Shown here: piece after piece, positions 45,623 to 57,245 of the stretch | Position numbering within the stretch: position 1 is the stretch's first letter | Layout: every line of letters starts with the position of its first letter | NCBI GenBank assembly: GCA_036936605.1 | Contig: JAUPFV010000005.1 | Span: 122,692,453-122,756,452, forward strand | Length of the DNA: 64,000 bases | DNA from: Limnanthes douglasii subsp. nivea | Lineage: Eukaryota > Streptophyta > Magnoliopsida > Brassicales > Limnanthaceae | Direction: 5' to 3' | Translations under genes and position numbers: made by a program | Notes under the pieces: model-generated | The model's input: the letters and a program-made list of their open reading frames with translations, nothing else | What the model was told of the DNA's origin: nothing | The model's database searches: none

Positions 45623-45721
45623 AAACTGCCAAGGAAACGTTTTGCTTTAGAGAGAGAAAGCTCTGAGTAAATTTGCAGAGTAAATGTGAAAGAGATGGTA
45701 AAACAGTGGAAAATGAGTTTG

Positions 45722-45899
45722 AATTTATAGTGAAACTGAGAAAAGGAGTTGATTCCTAGGAGAATTCGAAAATTTGGCAATGATTAAAAGACGGCGCTGA
45801 TGTCACTATTTGTAATTAAAGAGGTTACTTGTTGGAGAAGGTGGTGCGAAATTCAAGGTGAAAAAACGGCTGGAGTGGCCAGTCAGAGAGCGACACGTG
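45722..45899 (-). promoter_or_regulatory. Putative promoter of element B antisense gene
   Basis: On the minus strand: G-box CACGTG (45894-45899), TGACATCAGCG (45795-45805), TATA box CTATAAATT (45722-45730), about 100 bp before the start position. All three match element A in order and spacing, while the DNA between them has diverged. Confidence 0.55.
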
Positions 45900-46042
45900 T
45901 CCCACTAACTCTGGCAAAAACCGTTTTGAATTCGTAAAGCTTAACCTGTCCGGGTATACCCATAGTTCTGTCCGGGTTGAGAACCACTTTAGACATCGGA
46001 CTGTTTTTCAGTTCTTTGACAAGAATACTTGCTCAAACACCT

Positions 46043-46056
46043 AAAAAAGGGGCTCC
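46043..46056 (+). other. Element B polypurine tract
   Basis: AAAAAAGGGGCTCC immediately before the 3' LTR, matching the tract of A. Confidence 0.85.
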
Positions 46057-46511
46057 TGATGAGTCCGAATTCAGGATGCTCCCCGGATAGGGCAAATCGG
46101 TCTAGTCTCTCCGAACACCGGACAGGTTACATGGACTTGGACCGGACAGGTTACTTTGAACACAATAAACTTAAGGCTGTTCGAACCATGACAAAAGTAC
46201 TAAAAAACCTAAACACTTCCTGACTAAGCTACTTGCTCTCCTGCTTAGAGCTCATGGGTCTTTGAACATGACCCGGGTCCTTTAAACATGACCCGAAAGC
46301 CCATAAGGGCCCAAACATCATACTATAAATACCCAACCACCAGCATTAACTATGGGTAATGAGAATTAACTGCTACCAAGCTGCTTAATCATCTCTCTAC
46401 TCTCTACTCTAACCGTTAAACACCCACACACCACCGTTAAACACCCACACACCACCTTAAAACTCCACTTAAAATTACCAGCCTACCCTCAGACAATTAT
46501 TATCCACACCA
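46057..46511 (+). repeat. Element B 3' LTR
   Basis: 455 bp, near-identical to 36270-36766 apart from two fewer 21-bp units. The ACCGGACAGGTTAC repeats are clear here (46115-46153). Confidence 0.95.
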
Positions 46512-47016
46512 GATGTCATCTTCTTCCTCATTTTAATTTCGGTTTCCATTATAAGTCTCTCAATCTTGGATTTCACCTTCGTCGGGTTGAATACATCATC
46601 TCTTATATTTTCTTCAGCATCTCAGTAGGCTCCTTTTGTAATTATCTTGTGAGCTACTAAAACTCTGTGGCTAAAACTGTTATGAAAATTAGTGGCATAT
46701 TTTGTTCTTTGCGGTCATTGTTATTTATATCTTCATATGAGGTTTTTGCTCGGTTTGGATCTGGTGTGATATACCATATTCACTCTTTTGTTTCTTGATT
46801 TTATAGTTGTAATATGGTGAGACCCTTTCATCCCCAGCAGAATCCCCCCATCTAGTATGTTAAAATGTTGATTATCTTATTATTAATTTTTTCCTCATTT
46901 ATATAGAAGAAATCATAACTTATTTACATATCCAAAAATTATATATTTTTCTATCTTGACTGAAAACCGCAGTTGTAATTATTTAGTATTATGATTTCCA
47001 AATAATAATTATATAT
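46512..47016. other. Unassigned DNA between B and D
   Basis: The continuation of the host sequence at 34363-36269 after removal of element B. Frames are short. No family recognised. Confidence 0.4.
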
Positions 47017-47312
47017 TGTTAAGTGTAAATCTTGTTCTTGACTGTAAGATAAAGATTGATTTTAGAGATAGAAAGTAAATTTAAAAAGTAGCTTTCACTT
47101 TAGAAAATGTCGGTCCTTGTATTAATATCCTCAGCCTTTATTTATAGGCGTTCAGGATTTAGGGTAATAGAATTAGTTATACAAATGGGTTAATTGCACT
47201 TTAGCCTCGTCTTTACAAACAATCTAAAATTTGTCTTATACATTTACAATTGATCATATAAGAATTTTAATCCATCACATTTAAGCCCTCTACAAACTAT
47301 ATCATTATCAGT
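47017..47312 (-). repeat. Element D 3' LTR
   Basis: 296 bp. On the minus strand it runs TGATAATGATAT...CACTTAACA and aligns along its length with the solo LTR at 34056-34362. A TATA region CGCCTATAAATAAAGG lies near 47135-47150. A tract, GGGCGGCTAC on the minus strand (47313-47322), abuts it, in the position where A has GGGGCTAC. Confidence 0.78.
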
Positions 47313-47776
47313 AGCCGCCCTAGTTCTTATGAAAGAAAATAAATAAGAACTAGTTTTCACTTAAGAAGTTATAACTAACACGAAAAACTCCTTGTGAAGT
47401 TCAATCTACTTCGAATGTAAATCACTTCAAAACTACTTAACCTCATGCTTGTCCTCTTCGAATAAACTTATATGTGTATTCACTTTGAAATTATCTTAAG
47501 TTTTTATCTTCGGATGCATATGTATAGGCATTTACTTCTAATTTAGTTCAAGTCAATCCCCTCGAATAAATTTGTATGTAAAAGGATGTGTTGGCTTCTT
47601 GATAACGATTATAAACGTTTGGTATGGCGTGGTACGCGTGAAATGAATCATCATGTATAATTCACTAGACCTTCCTCTAGGTCTAACAGTTAACAAACGT
47701 CACATTATCGCATTTACACACAAACGTTTCACCTCTTCAACTTCTCTGACACCATTATCTCTCTCCCACCTTCCTC

Positions 47777-48805
47777 TATATATAGTAGTATTTCATTTTT
47801 TACCTCTCACAAACTTTCTAGAGAGAAATTTGCCTTCTCTTAAGAGAATATCTTGCTACCTTCCCTAAGTAACCGATTCATTGGCTACCTTCGCCAAAAA
47901 GCTCATACTTTCCAGCCAATATTCAAGTTAGTATATGAAAAAACACTCAAACACCAAAAAACCCAGAAAACCAATTTCTCAACAGAGTTGCAGGATTGAT
48001 AAGCAATGCTCCTCGATTCTCTTATGAAACCATACGTTACAGTGATTTTGATCCAAATCAAAGTTCTCATGTGTTTCCAAGTTTATCCACCCCAGAATCT
48101 CAACAGCCTTCCTCAACAAAACCTTTGCAATCAACACCACGAACTTCCTCTCCATCTCTTACTGGCTCCACAACTACATCTCCTCGAAAAATCGCAAAGT
48201 GAATTGAATTTTATCTACTTCAAGAATATCAGAAGAAACTCCATCTCCTATCAGCTTTAATCTACCTCGACAACTATGCAAAGAAACTCCTTAATTCTAA
48301 CGAAAAATTCACCTCCCTCAGAATCTTCCTGTTAAGAAAAATAAATCATAGCCATGGGAGATATTGATGCTACCAATACTTCACCAACTAATTCCCCAAA
48401 TCTTGCAGATAACCCTACACCACCATCTCCTCCCCCGAGGGAGATTGTTGAGACTATAACCTCGCTTGGAGGAGTAATAGTAAGTTTTTTTTTGTTTTTA
48501 TTTTTCCTTTTGTTTTATATCGTATATTTAATTTTCCATTTATATTTCTACTGCTCTTAGGAATTTTGAAGAGATATGAAGTTCGCAAAAAGGATGTGAA
48601 GGACATTTTTACGAAACTAACCACCTGGGCAGAAAAAGAGTGGGGCAATGGGTTCCACTCAGCTTTTCTTCCTATCAACTTTATCAATAGCCACTTATGG
48701 AGGATCACCTTAGGTGCTAACCTCCCTGAAAACCTGATGAAGCCACCAAATCCAAATTTAGTTGTGAAGAGACTGGTAGCACTTGATGGTAAAGTGAACT
48801 TCATA
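47777..48805 (+). pseudogene. Element D antisense gene, 5' part
   Basis: A TATA box CTATATATAG (47776-47785) precedes two coding parts. 47996-48202 encodes a Ser/Pro/Thr-rich stretch. 48354-48479 starts with an ATG and is Pro/Ser-rich. An intron 48480-48560 (GTAAGT...TCTTAG, 81 bp) follows. Exon 2 (48561-48805) encodes KLTTWAEKEWGNGFHSAF, SHLWRITLG and VVKRLVALDG, lining up with exon 2 of A and B. The PF04195-like part expected in exon 1 is not found, so it is deleted or too diverged. The frame phase across the intron does not fit, which shows further damage. The gene stops where E is inserted. Confidence 0.7.
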
Positions 48806-49363
48806 TGAGGGTAGAAAAATTAATATTGTCAGAAAATAGAAGTTATATTTATTTAAGGGTTTCTCCCATATTTATATCTTTTTCCCCGTTCATGGGCGGT
48901 TACAATGACCATTATTCCAACTTACTACACTCGTAACTCCATTTACATCATGAAGCCTATATTTATGGCTAAATTGCTGAGTGGTTTGACTAAGACTTAT
49001 AATGGCATTAATTTACAGCTCAAACCGTTTCTCTTTTAAGACGTGCTTGGTCTGGTTTGAGCACATGCTTGACCGAGCACAGTTTAATAACTCATTCGCT
49101 TGGTCTTATCGCTCGGTTTTGGAAGCGTGCTAATCTGAGGGATACTTGCTCGGTTAATCTTGTCCGGCTTTTCTTTAACCTTCGGATCGCCAACGTGTTC
49201 ATCCAACTTGTTCATTGTTACTTTCTTTTATCGATTTCAGCTCTACTCTTTATTATGCTCGACTACTTCCTTGTGGCGTGTTTATATTCCTTTCCAGCTC
49301 GAGCTCGTCTTTTGCTCTCTCACCATATTCATATGCTCGGCGTTTCCGGGGAATACCCCTTCA
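48806..49363 (-). repeat. Element E 3' LTR
   Basis: About 558 bp, a diverged copy of 56672-57245. Shared blocks include ACTACACTCGTAA, ATTTACATCATGAAGCC, and several GCTCGGT motifs. A purine-rich AGGGGGGTACCC (minus strand, 49366-49378) abuts it as polypurine tract. The + strand frames across it are not genes. Confidence 0.85.
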
Positions 49364-49403
49364 GCAGGGTACCCCCCTAGTTTATAGATTAACATTTAAC
49401 TAA

Positions 49404-51538
49404 ATGGAAAATCGATAAATTCAAATTTTATGTAGCAACAGATGAATCGGTGCCGTGTGAAAGTCAAATGCAACGCCAATTGGTTAACGTTGGTTACTTT
49501 TTCATCATTCTTTTCTGCTTGTATGACACGTGGATGAAGTATAATTGTTTGGTGAGTGACGATTCTGATATCGCTGTTTTTAAGAATTGGCGCCTGGCGC
49601 TAGGGATTATTTTTTGTCTAGCTGACCTGCTGTTAGCTATCGATGTGTCCAAACTTGCAAAATCTCATTTCTTCTATACCCAGCTAACTGGGATAAAAAT
49701 GATTGTTGAACTCCCCTCGTTAGATAAAAACTGGAAGTACTTATTTGTGTTTATGTCTAACAATTGGGAACATGAGAAACCGATAATGAATCTCCAATTA
49801 GAGAGGAGGTGGAAAGTGAAGTGTAAGCGTTAGTAGTATAATCCATACACTGAACTAATTTTTATATGAATGTTAAAAATTGAACTAGTCTTTAATTAAC
49901 TGTTTATGCAGGTGAAGGGGCCAACCAAGAGTGGTGGAAATAATGATTATAAAAAAGATACAAAAATCATTTAACTGAGGTCGGTAACCTAGCCAGTTCC
50001 ACCTGGTTACATAAATCTACACTACTCTTCACACAGTTAAATTATCTTAAATCGGGTTTGTGGCCTGTGCCAGAACTGACTGTTACAAAATATGGTAAAG
50101 TGATTATGTCAGACGGTAAAGAAGCCCACCATGGAGCATATCTGAGCGCTGATGGAAAAAAGTATCGAGAAAAGAATAGGTTGGGGTTTGACTTTTAGTG
50201 CCTCGAAACCGCAAAAGAAAAGAAGCCGATGAGTCATCCTCAGTTCCTTGTCAACAAGATGGATAAGGCGGAGTGCTTGCCATTCAGGGAGTCGAAGAGG
50301 TGAACCAAGGGGGGATGAATCCTCTTGAAGGGAAAGTGAATGATGAAAGTGGTCAAGTGCAACGTGAGCACGATGATGATGAAGATGATAAAGTTTCTAC
50401 TTCATTAGTAAAACCTTGGCAAAAGAAACCCAAACTCGTGTTGGATGCTATTCCTCTTGCAACGAGGAAACTATAACTGAGAGATGAAGATAGCGGTAGT
50501 GGGGAGGCCGTGCAGGAAAAATCATCTGATCCTCCTATTCTCCAACCAATAATTCAAGAGCGAGGGAAAAGTCCTGAGATTGTTGCCGAGCCGATCGATC
50601 TTGTGGAGGATATTGAGGATGAAGGAAAGGACCCCAAAAAGGTGATTTCAAAAGATGTAGCAAAACGGATGAAGAACTTTATGAGATCATCTACTATTCA
50701 TCCATAAGTCTCAATAGGGCGTGAAATGAGCTCACTTCCCCCTTCTGTCAACGTCGTGAAGCCCGAGCTCGCTCCAACATGGAACAAAGGTGCTGGGACT
50801 AGTCATTAAAATGTTACCATGGATGAGCTGCTGTAAAAAAGAGTCGTTACGCCTCGACCATCAATGGCAGGTTGAACTCGCCATTGAGGTAAGAATAAAC
50901 TGTATTGAATAATTTACCAAAGAAAGTATCTAGTGTAAAAAATCATATATGTTTGGCAGTTGCATCATAACTCAGTCGTACTTTCTTATCGGCGAATGTC
51001 TATTGCCGACCGGGAGGTAATGAAGAGGTGGAAACCAAAACCAATGTTGTTCGGGGCGGCCAAATCATCAGCTGCAGAGGTTGTGCGCTTAAGGAATGCC
51101 TATGGGTTGGCCAAAGCTTCCAAAAACAAGGCTATTGAGGAAAGCGAGAAGCTTCAAGCCACGATGGAGACCCTAAATGAAACCTTGATTTGTAGCAATG
51201 AAAAATGTAAGGATCTGTCCACTGGAAACACTGCTCTACTGACTCAAAATAATACCCTAATTCAAAGGAACAAAGAGCTCATGGCACAATACTCGAATTT
51301 GCTAAATCAAAGCATAGCGCAAGCCAAAAGGGTTGAAGAACAAGATGATCGGTTAGCTGAGATGTCCTCAGAAAAGGCTGACCTGAAAGCAAAAATTGAG
51401 AATATGCAGAGGGAGTTCAAGCTTGAAAGGCATCAATGGAAGGAAAACTCGAATGCGGCTTTGGATGAGCGGGAGGTTCAAATGATGAGCATTGTGATGG
51501 ATATGATAGCTCGTGAGAAAAAACAAGTTATATCCTAG
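49404..51538 (+). pseudogene. Element E antisense gene, broken
   Basis: Exon 1 (to 49822) reads VFKNWRLALGIIF, KLAKSHFFYTQLTG, then LDKNWKYLFVFMSNNWEHEKP and ERRWK. The last part lines up with the FLFVSGAWENG and SRWRS ends of exon 1 in A and B. A first intron, 49823-49911 (GTAAGC...TATGCAG, 89 bp), is in the same place as in A and B. The middle (50210-50880) is acidic and basic in turn with several stops. A second intron may lie at 50889-50959 (GTAAGA...TTGGCAG). The last exon (50960-51538) encodes a long coiled coil (AKASKNKAIEESEKLQATME and following). The N-terminal part next to the LTR is missing, with its promoter. Confidence 0.7.
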
Positions 51539-52510
51539 TTGTTGTCGTTAAATCATAGGATGAAGCTCGGGTCGTTGGGTTGCTTGATTGAGGTGCCTGC
51601 ACGCCCTCAAATTATCTCAGGCAGAAGGAAAAGGGTGTGGGTATAGCGAAGGAAAAGGAAAACAGTAGTAAAACTCGCCCAACTGTATTGGTGCCTAAGC
51701 CAATTAATTCATAGGGTGTTGAAGGTCATCCAACTGACATGGTCCCTATCTTGGCCAATCTGGTAAGTGCAGAAGGTATTGAGGCTCAGACAAAGGAAGT
51801 ATTGTCGTCCTTGACTAACCCCATCAAGCTTCTCCCTTCTTCAAAGTCTTGATATTTAATGTATAATGCTGGTGTAAGACTGTAAACCTATAACTTTGCT
51901 GTGTATAATTATGTTGTACGCCATGACTCTGATTTTGTTGAACCTTATTGCTTTACTGTTGTGATAAGTTTGTTCATAAGTTATCTGTTTTCGTGTTCTA
52001 AGTTGGGGGCGCCTATTTAGGCGATTATGCTCATAATTGTATACATTAATGGGGATGTTTTTATTACTTGTCATGGTTATATCGGCGAATCCTTACAAGG
52101 TCGAGCTCAGTAGGCCTCATTGTGTAGCTTAAGACAAAATGTGTCATTCTAGCTGAATCGCGGCGAGGTCGTATATACCATATTGCATAGTCTGCTATAG
52201 ACTTGGTTTGTAACCAGTTCGCCAATATACCTACTACAAGGCATGAGGCTCAGTATGGCCTTTACGTAGCCCGTAGGCGTGGCCAATTAGCCTGATCGTG
52301 TTTTTAGACACTTGGTCTGGACACAGTGTGGTCTCTTGCGTAGCCTTTAGGCGTGGTCATTGCTCGTTTACTAATTGTTAGGATGTAGAATTCGTAATAA
52401 ACATATGGTGGGGAAAGCAGATTTATATTAAGAATAAAAGAACTTGTTTAGATGCCTCATGAAATAAAACCATACACCATCATGCGGGAAAAAGAGTGCA
52501 TCATTAAATT
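51539..52510. other. Element E spacer between antisense gene and pol
   Basis: Continues with broken coding-like sequence to about 51850, then noncoding. It contains a weak copy of the post-integrase block (CACCATCATGCGGGAAAAAGAGTGC, about 52470-52494, shown here in part) seen in A, B and D. Several GCGTAGCC(T)TTAGGCGTGG-like repeats lie at 52260-52360. Confidence 0.5.
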
Positions 52511-54710
52511 CTACATAGATTTACGATATAATTTAAGATGATTTACATTCCATGGGTGCTTCAGGGCACAACCTTCACCATCTGCTAGCCGATAGGCGCC
52601 ACTATGCCCGGTTTCGATAGGTTGTTCCTCTATGGTGGGTATATATCTGGATGATGAGAACTCAGCTAGAAAATCAGCTATGATCTGGCCTTTAATAGCC
52701 GTGCGCGGCTCGAACTGTATGTCATACTCTACGAGCTCGATATTCCACTTAGTTAGGCGCCCTGATGCGTCATGATTTTGTAATACAACTCGCAAGGGAA
52801 AAGCTGTTAGCACATTTATTACATGTCCTTGAAAATATGGTCGCATTCTTCGAGCAGTGGTGATTAATCCCAAGGCGAGTTTTTCGAGGTTGAGGTACCT
52901 AGTTTCGGTGTCAACTAATGTTTTGCTGGTATAATACACTGGTCTTTGTACTCCGTTGGGCTCGCGGATCAAAATTGAACTGACAAAAAATTGAGATACC
53001 GATAAATATAAAATTAATGGCTCGACGACCATTGGTGGAGATAAAATTTCGGGCGAGGTGAGATATATCTTGAGGTTGACAAAGGCATTGTCACAGTCCT
53101 TTGTCTAACTGAACTTCTTTGTTTCTCTTAGGATTTAAAAAAAAAGGATGACTTTTATCTGAGGCCCGAGAAATGAGTCGTGATAGCGCTGCGAGGCGTC
53201 CCATAAGCCATTGCACCTCCTTGATAGTCTTTGTGGTGTCATTTGTAAAATTACATCTAATTGGACAAGGTCAGCTTCTATGCCCCGTTGACTCACCACA
53301 TAACCGAGGAATTTACCACTAGCAACCCCAAAGGCACATTTGACCGGGTTAAATTTAAGATTGAACTGACGGAGTAAGTCGAATACAATCGGTAACGTTT
53401 TAAGTGTTTCTCTTCAGTGTGTGTTTTGACAATCATGTGGTCGAAATATGCCTCTAAATTCTTTCCCAAGTGATCCTGGAAGATGTAGTTTAATAACCTC
53501 TAGTTTGTGGACCCGACATTCTTCAAACCAAAAGGCATGACCGTGTAACAATATAGGCCTCTCTCAGTTTGAAACGTTGTGTGCTCTTGATCTGACAGAT
53601 TGAGCCTGATTTGGTTGTACCCCGAATAGGCATCCATGAATGACAAGTATTTGCAGCCAGATATTGAATCTACTAGATCATCGATACGAGGCAGCGGAAA
53701 AACATCCTTAGGGAAGGCTTGATTGAGATCGGTAAAATCTACGCACATTCGCCACTGATCTCCTTCAGTTTTAACTAACACTGGGTTGGCAATCCAAATA
53801 GGGTATCGCGCTTTTCTGATATGGCCAATGCGAGACAATTTTGCCACCTCTTCCAGGATGGCCTCCTAATTTTCCAGGGAACCGTCGCTTTTGGCGTACT
53901 GGTTTAACGCATGGATCGATTGCCAGTTCATGGCATATGATAGAAGGGTTAACCCCTGAAACATCACTTGCTTCCCACGCAAACATATCCAAATTCTTGG
54001 CTAAGAATTCAACTAAAATGAGGTGATAACTTACCGCTCATCCACAGCAGACGTACCTCAGCAATTGGTTCCTTTGTTGCTTCTAAAATTGTATCAACTG
54101 ATTGCTCCAACTCGCGCGGGTCGTCAACTGGGTCATGCGAGAGTGGTCCCAGGTTTCCCACATTGAGAGCCCCCTCGTCGTTTGATTGTTATCGGAGGGG
54201 TTTTGATGGGTCTACTGTGACTGCATAACATGTTCTCGTCGTACGTTGGCTCCTTCGGATTATACCAACTGAGTTTCCAACAAGATACTTCACGCACTGC
54301 CTGAACGTACACGGTGTTGCCTCCATTCTATGTAACCACGGTCATCCAATAATTGCATGGTACAGGCTTGGGGCATCGGAAATTATAAACAACCTTTTGA
54401 ACTCTTTCTTAGTTATTCTGTGCCCAACCTTTACCATCAATTCTACTTTCTCCACACACTGCGAATTTCTTCCTTCATAGCCGACCAATGTGCGTTGAGT
54501 GGGCTTTTAAGGTAGCACATTTAGCATGCGGTTGAAGCTATCTTTATAAATTATATTAGCTGAGCTACCCCCATCTACCAACAAACGAGTTACCATAACG
54601 CCACCAATATCAATATGTATGGTCAATGCATCTTCATGGAGCGTGCTATCGCCTCTGATATCATCGTCATTAAATGTATGGTCGGCCACATGGTCTCTGT
54701 AACTTCAGTA
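52511..54710 (-). pseudogene. pol: Element E protease-RT-RNase H fused to integrase tail
   Basis: From high to low: protease (54689-54507) with LLVDGGSSANIIYKD, the usual DTG being DGG. RT (53992-53130) with CVDFTDLNQAFPKD, DAYSGYNQI and FGLKN; the catalytic motif reads YFDHMIVK, so one Asp is His. The gypsy RNase H (53032-52620) has PVYYTSKTLVDTETRYLNLEKL and RLTKWNIELVEYDIQFEPRT. Right after it, in the same frame, comes GAYRLADGEGCALKHPWNVNHLKLY, which is the extreme C-terminus of integrase. The second RNase H, zinc region and integrase core are deleted. Frameshifts near 53470, 53140 and elsewhere. Confidence 0.85.
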
Positions 54711-54769
54711 GGAGTTGGCTTCAATTTCGTATACATCAAAATCGGTTTTTGATTGCTTGTTAGAGGTGG

Positions 54770-56632
54770 TTCATAGGGATGCCGTATGATTTCCTCCAGT
54801 GATGGTAAAAAAGGATGGTGTGGTAATTTTCTTGGCTATGAAGTTGCTGGCGACCTCTAACTCCTTGTTATTAACGTTGTTGGGCAATGACGTATCCACC
54901 TTATTCTGTAATTCCCGAATGTCCTTCGGCAATTGTAAGGAGCCATTGTTGTTTAATTGCATCTACCTCTCCCTCATTCATTGGCTTATTATCAATGGAT
55001 GGACGAGCATCTTCTCGGTGATCATGATGCGAGCGCTGCTCGTGTTGCTTGATGAACTGCACTAGATCTCCGTTGTCAATGAGTCTTTGAATTTCCTCCC
55101 GGAGTTGCAGCACTCATCAGTTGGATGCCCGTGGTCGTTAAGATAAGCGCAGAAATACCGGTTAGATCGCTTGAATCTAGGAGTGCTCATTACACGCGGT
55201 GTTTAGTACTTAGTTCTCCCCCTCATCCGGTCATATATAACATATATGCCCTCGGTTAAAAGAGTGAACCGTCTGGAAGGATTTTCAAAATGTTGAGGGC
55301 GTCGGCTGGTTTCTCTTCGGGGATGTTGTTCAACTCTCTTTCGTTCTGATACCCCTTCCTTAAAAACCGACCCATGCTTGTCCGGTGAGTCTCCCCTTCC
55401 GGCATCATCCACCCTGATGAAAGTATCCGCTCGAGAAAGAAGATCCCTCATGTTCTCTATTGGGAATTTGATGAGATCGGCATAGAGATCCCATTTCCGG
55501 TCAAGCCCCCCACTTGAGTGAGGCCACCGCCATATTTTCTGCTAAATCTGGTAGGGCATTCATAGCATGAACAAAACATCTAACATAACTTTTAAGAGAC
55601 TCACCTCGTCTTTGGTAGAGATCCATGATCGATTCCCGCTGACGCTTAATTTTCTTGTTTCCAACAAATCTTTCCCTGAATGTTTTCCAAAGACCAGCGA
55701 AATCATGGATGAATCTTTTTAGCAGGCTACTGAACCAATCCATCGCGTTGCCTTTGAGTGTCATAGACAATACTCGGCACATCATCAAATCGTTTGGGTT
55801 AAACGCCATCATCATGTTGCAGAATTGTTCTAGGTGCCTCTCTGGATCGCCCGTCTGATCATAGGCCTCCATTCGAAAAGGATCAAATTTCCTTGGCAAA
55901 TGAGCCTCGAGAATCGTTTTCGAGAAGGGTGATTCCTTAAGAATATAACATGACAGCCTAGGGGGGAACCTGATTGTAGCGGACGTCCTCATCCTCTCGT
56001 GTTCGTTTGAAAGTTTTCGGACTGGATTCTTTCCTAGGCTCCATCTCTTTCGATCGGTTCTTGCCACCGCTCTCTCCCTCGCCCGACTGCTTGTCATAAC
56101 GTTTAGACGATCGCTCCACCTTGTTGGCTTTGCTAGCCTCTGGACCAGATTGATGATTTTCTCGACTTGTTCCCCTTACCTTAGCAGTTTGAGCATGGAA
56201 AACATCGTTCATTCCTGTCATGGTCGTATGCATGGCTTGTTCCCTAGCATCCCAGTCACATGCCACTCTTAGCTGCTCCTGCTGAAGATGTTGAATCTGT
56301 TTCTTCAATTGTTGCAAAGTCGGGTTAGTTGCTACGTTGGTTTCCGTTGCGTCAAGAATCACGAGAGAATCTATCGGCCTGTGAGATGAGACATCAATCC
56401 CGTAAGCGGCTGCTGATGGTAACGAGTGACTCACTGGATCTCCCGACCCAATAGGCACTATTATCTTAGTTTCCTGGGTAGCAATAAAGACGGGGTACAA
56501 ATTTCCTTGCCCAAGTGACGGGTTTGTTATCATCGTCCGACTCCCTACTGCATAACTTGATTTTGGGATTTCTCTCTCGATTCCTGACCTAGTAACTACC
56601 ATGATTAAAGTGACTGATAACTCTTTTCCCAT
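54770..56632 (-). pseudogene. gag: Element E gag, broken
   Basis: The start is taken at the ATG at 56630-56632 (MGKELS); a second candidate ATG (MVVTRSG) lies at about 56602. A Gln-rich helical part (LQQLKKQIQHLQQEQLRV) and a basic stretch precede the gag core (about 55950-55500) with LPRKFDPFRMEAYDQTGDPERHLEQF (shown in part), DWFSSLLKRFIHDF and FVGNKKIKRQ. A Cys/His knuckle lies near 55170-55110 (C..H..H..C). A frameshift in the C-run near 55965 separates the two halves, and further breaks follow at 55500-55110. Confidence 0.8.
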
Positions 56633-56671
56633 AAACAGCGTCAAATTTGTTAAGGGAAATAACAAAAAATT

Positions 56672-57245
56672 TGCCAAGTAAAAAAACTAATATTGTGAGA
56701 AAAGAGAAGTTACATTTTTATAAGGGTTTATCCCATATTTATATCTTTTTTCCGGTTCATGGGAAATTACAATAACCATTATCCCAACTTACTACACTCG
56801 TAAATCCATTTACATCATGAAGCCTATATTTATGGCTAAATTACTGAGTGGTTTGACTAAGACTTATAGTGGCATTAAGTCACAGTTCAAAACGTTTCTC
56901 TTCTAAGACGTACTCGGTCTGCTTTGAGCGCATGCTTGACGAGCACAGTTCAGTAACTCCTTTGCTCGGTCTTATCGCTCAGTTTTGGAAGCGTGTTAAT
57001 CCGAGCAATACTTGCTCGGTTAATCTTGTTCAGCTCTTCTTTAACCTGTTCGGATCGCCGACGTGTTCATCCAACTTGTTCATTGTTACCTTCCTTTATC
57101 GATTCAGCTCTACTCTTTATTATGCTTGACTACTTCCTTGTTGCGTGTTTATATTCATTTCCAGCTCGGGCTTGTCCTTTGCTCTCTCACCATATTCATT
57201 TTCTCGGTGATTCATTTTTCCTATCCGGGGAATAATACCTCCTCA
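56672..57245 (-). repeat. Element E 5' LTR
   Basis: About 574 bp, the partner of 48806-49363. The gag-side end is uncertain by a few bases because the two copies differ there. GCTCGGT occurs repeatedly. Confidence 0.82.

Larger units (their letters stand above)
36270..46511 (+). mobile_element. Element B: full-length Ty3/gypsy Tat-lineage LTR retrotransposon
   Basis: A 10.2-kb element on the plus strand. LTRs 36270-36766 and 46057-46511 run TGATGAGTCC...CACACCA. The flanks are GATGC (36265-36269) and GATGT (46512-46516), a target duplication with one later change. I count only about seven or eight substitutions between the LTRs plus a 42-bp repeat-unit difference, so this is the youngest element of the window. 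Order: primer site, gag-protease, amber codon, RT, two RNase H, integrase, antisense gene, polypurine tract. From gag to the middle of integrase everything is in one frame, with four stops. It is a relative of A and C with a different LTR subtype. Confidence 0.96.
48806..57245 (-). mobile_element. Element E: Tat-lineage LTR retrotransposon with large internal deletion
   Basis: LTRs at 48806-49363 and about 56672-57245, on the minus strand starting TGAAGGGGTATTCCCC and TGAGGAGGTATTATTCCCC. The flanking DNA is TCATA (48801-48805) and TCAAT (57246-57250), an imperfect target duplication. Order in element direction: 5' LTR (right), gag, protease, RT, gypsy RNase H, then directly the last part of integrase, antisense gene, 3' LTR (left). 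The second RNase H and nearly all of integrase are missing, so it could move only with help. It is a different family from A-C and from D. No clear primer site is seen. Confidence 0.85.

Noticed and set aside
49057..49403. Plus-strand frames of about 60-107 residues
   Set aside because: They lie in the LTR of element E and recur in the other LTR (56869-57284) with changed frames.
56640..56672. Primer-binding site for element E
   Set aside because: TTGGCA occurs at the LTR edge on the minus strand, but the following bases fit no tRNA end that I know; left unassigned.
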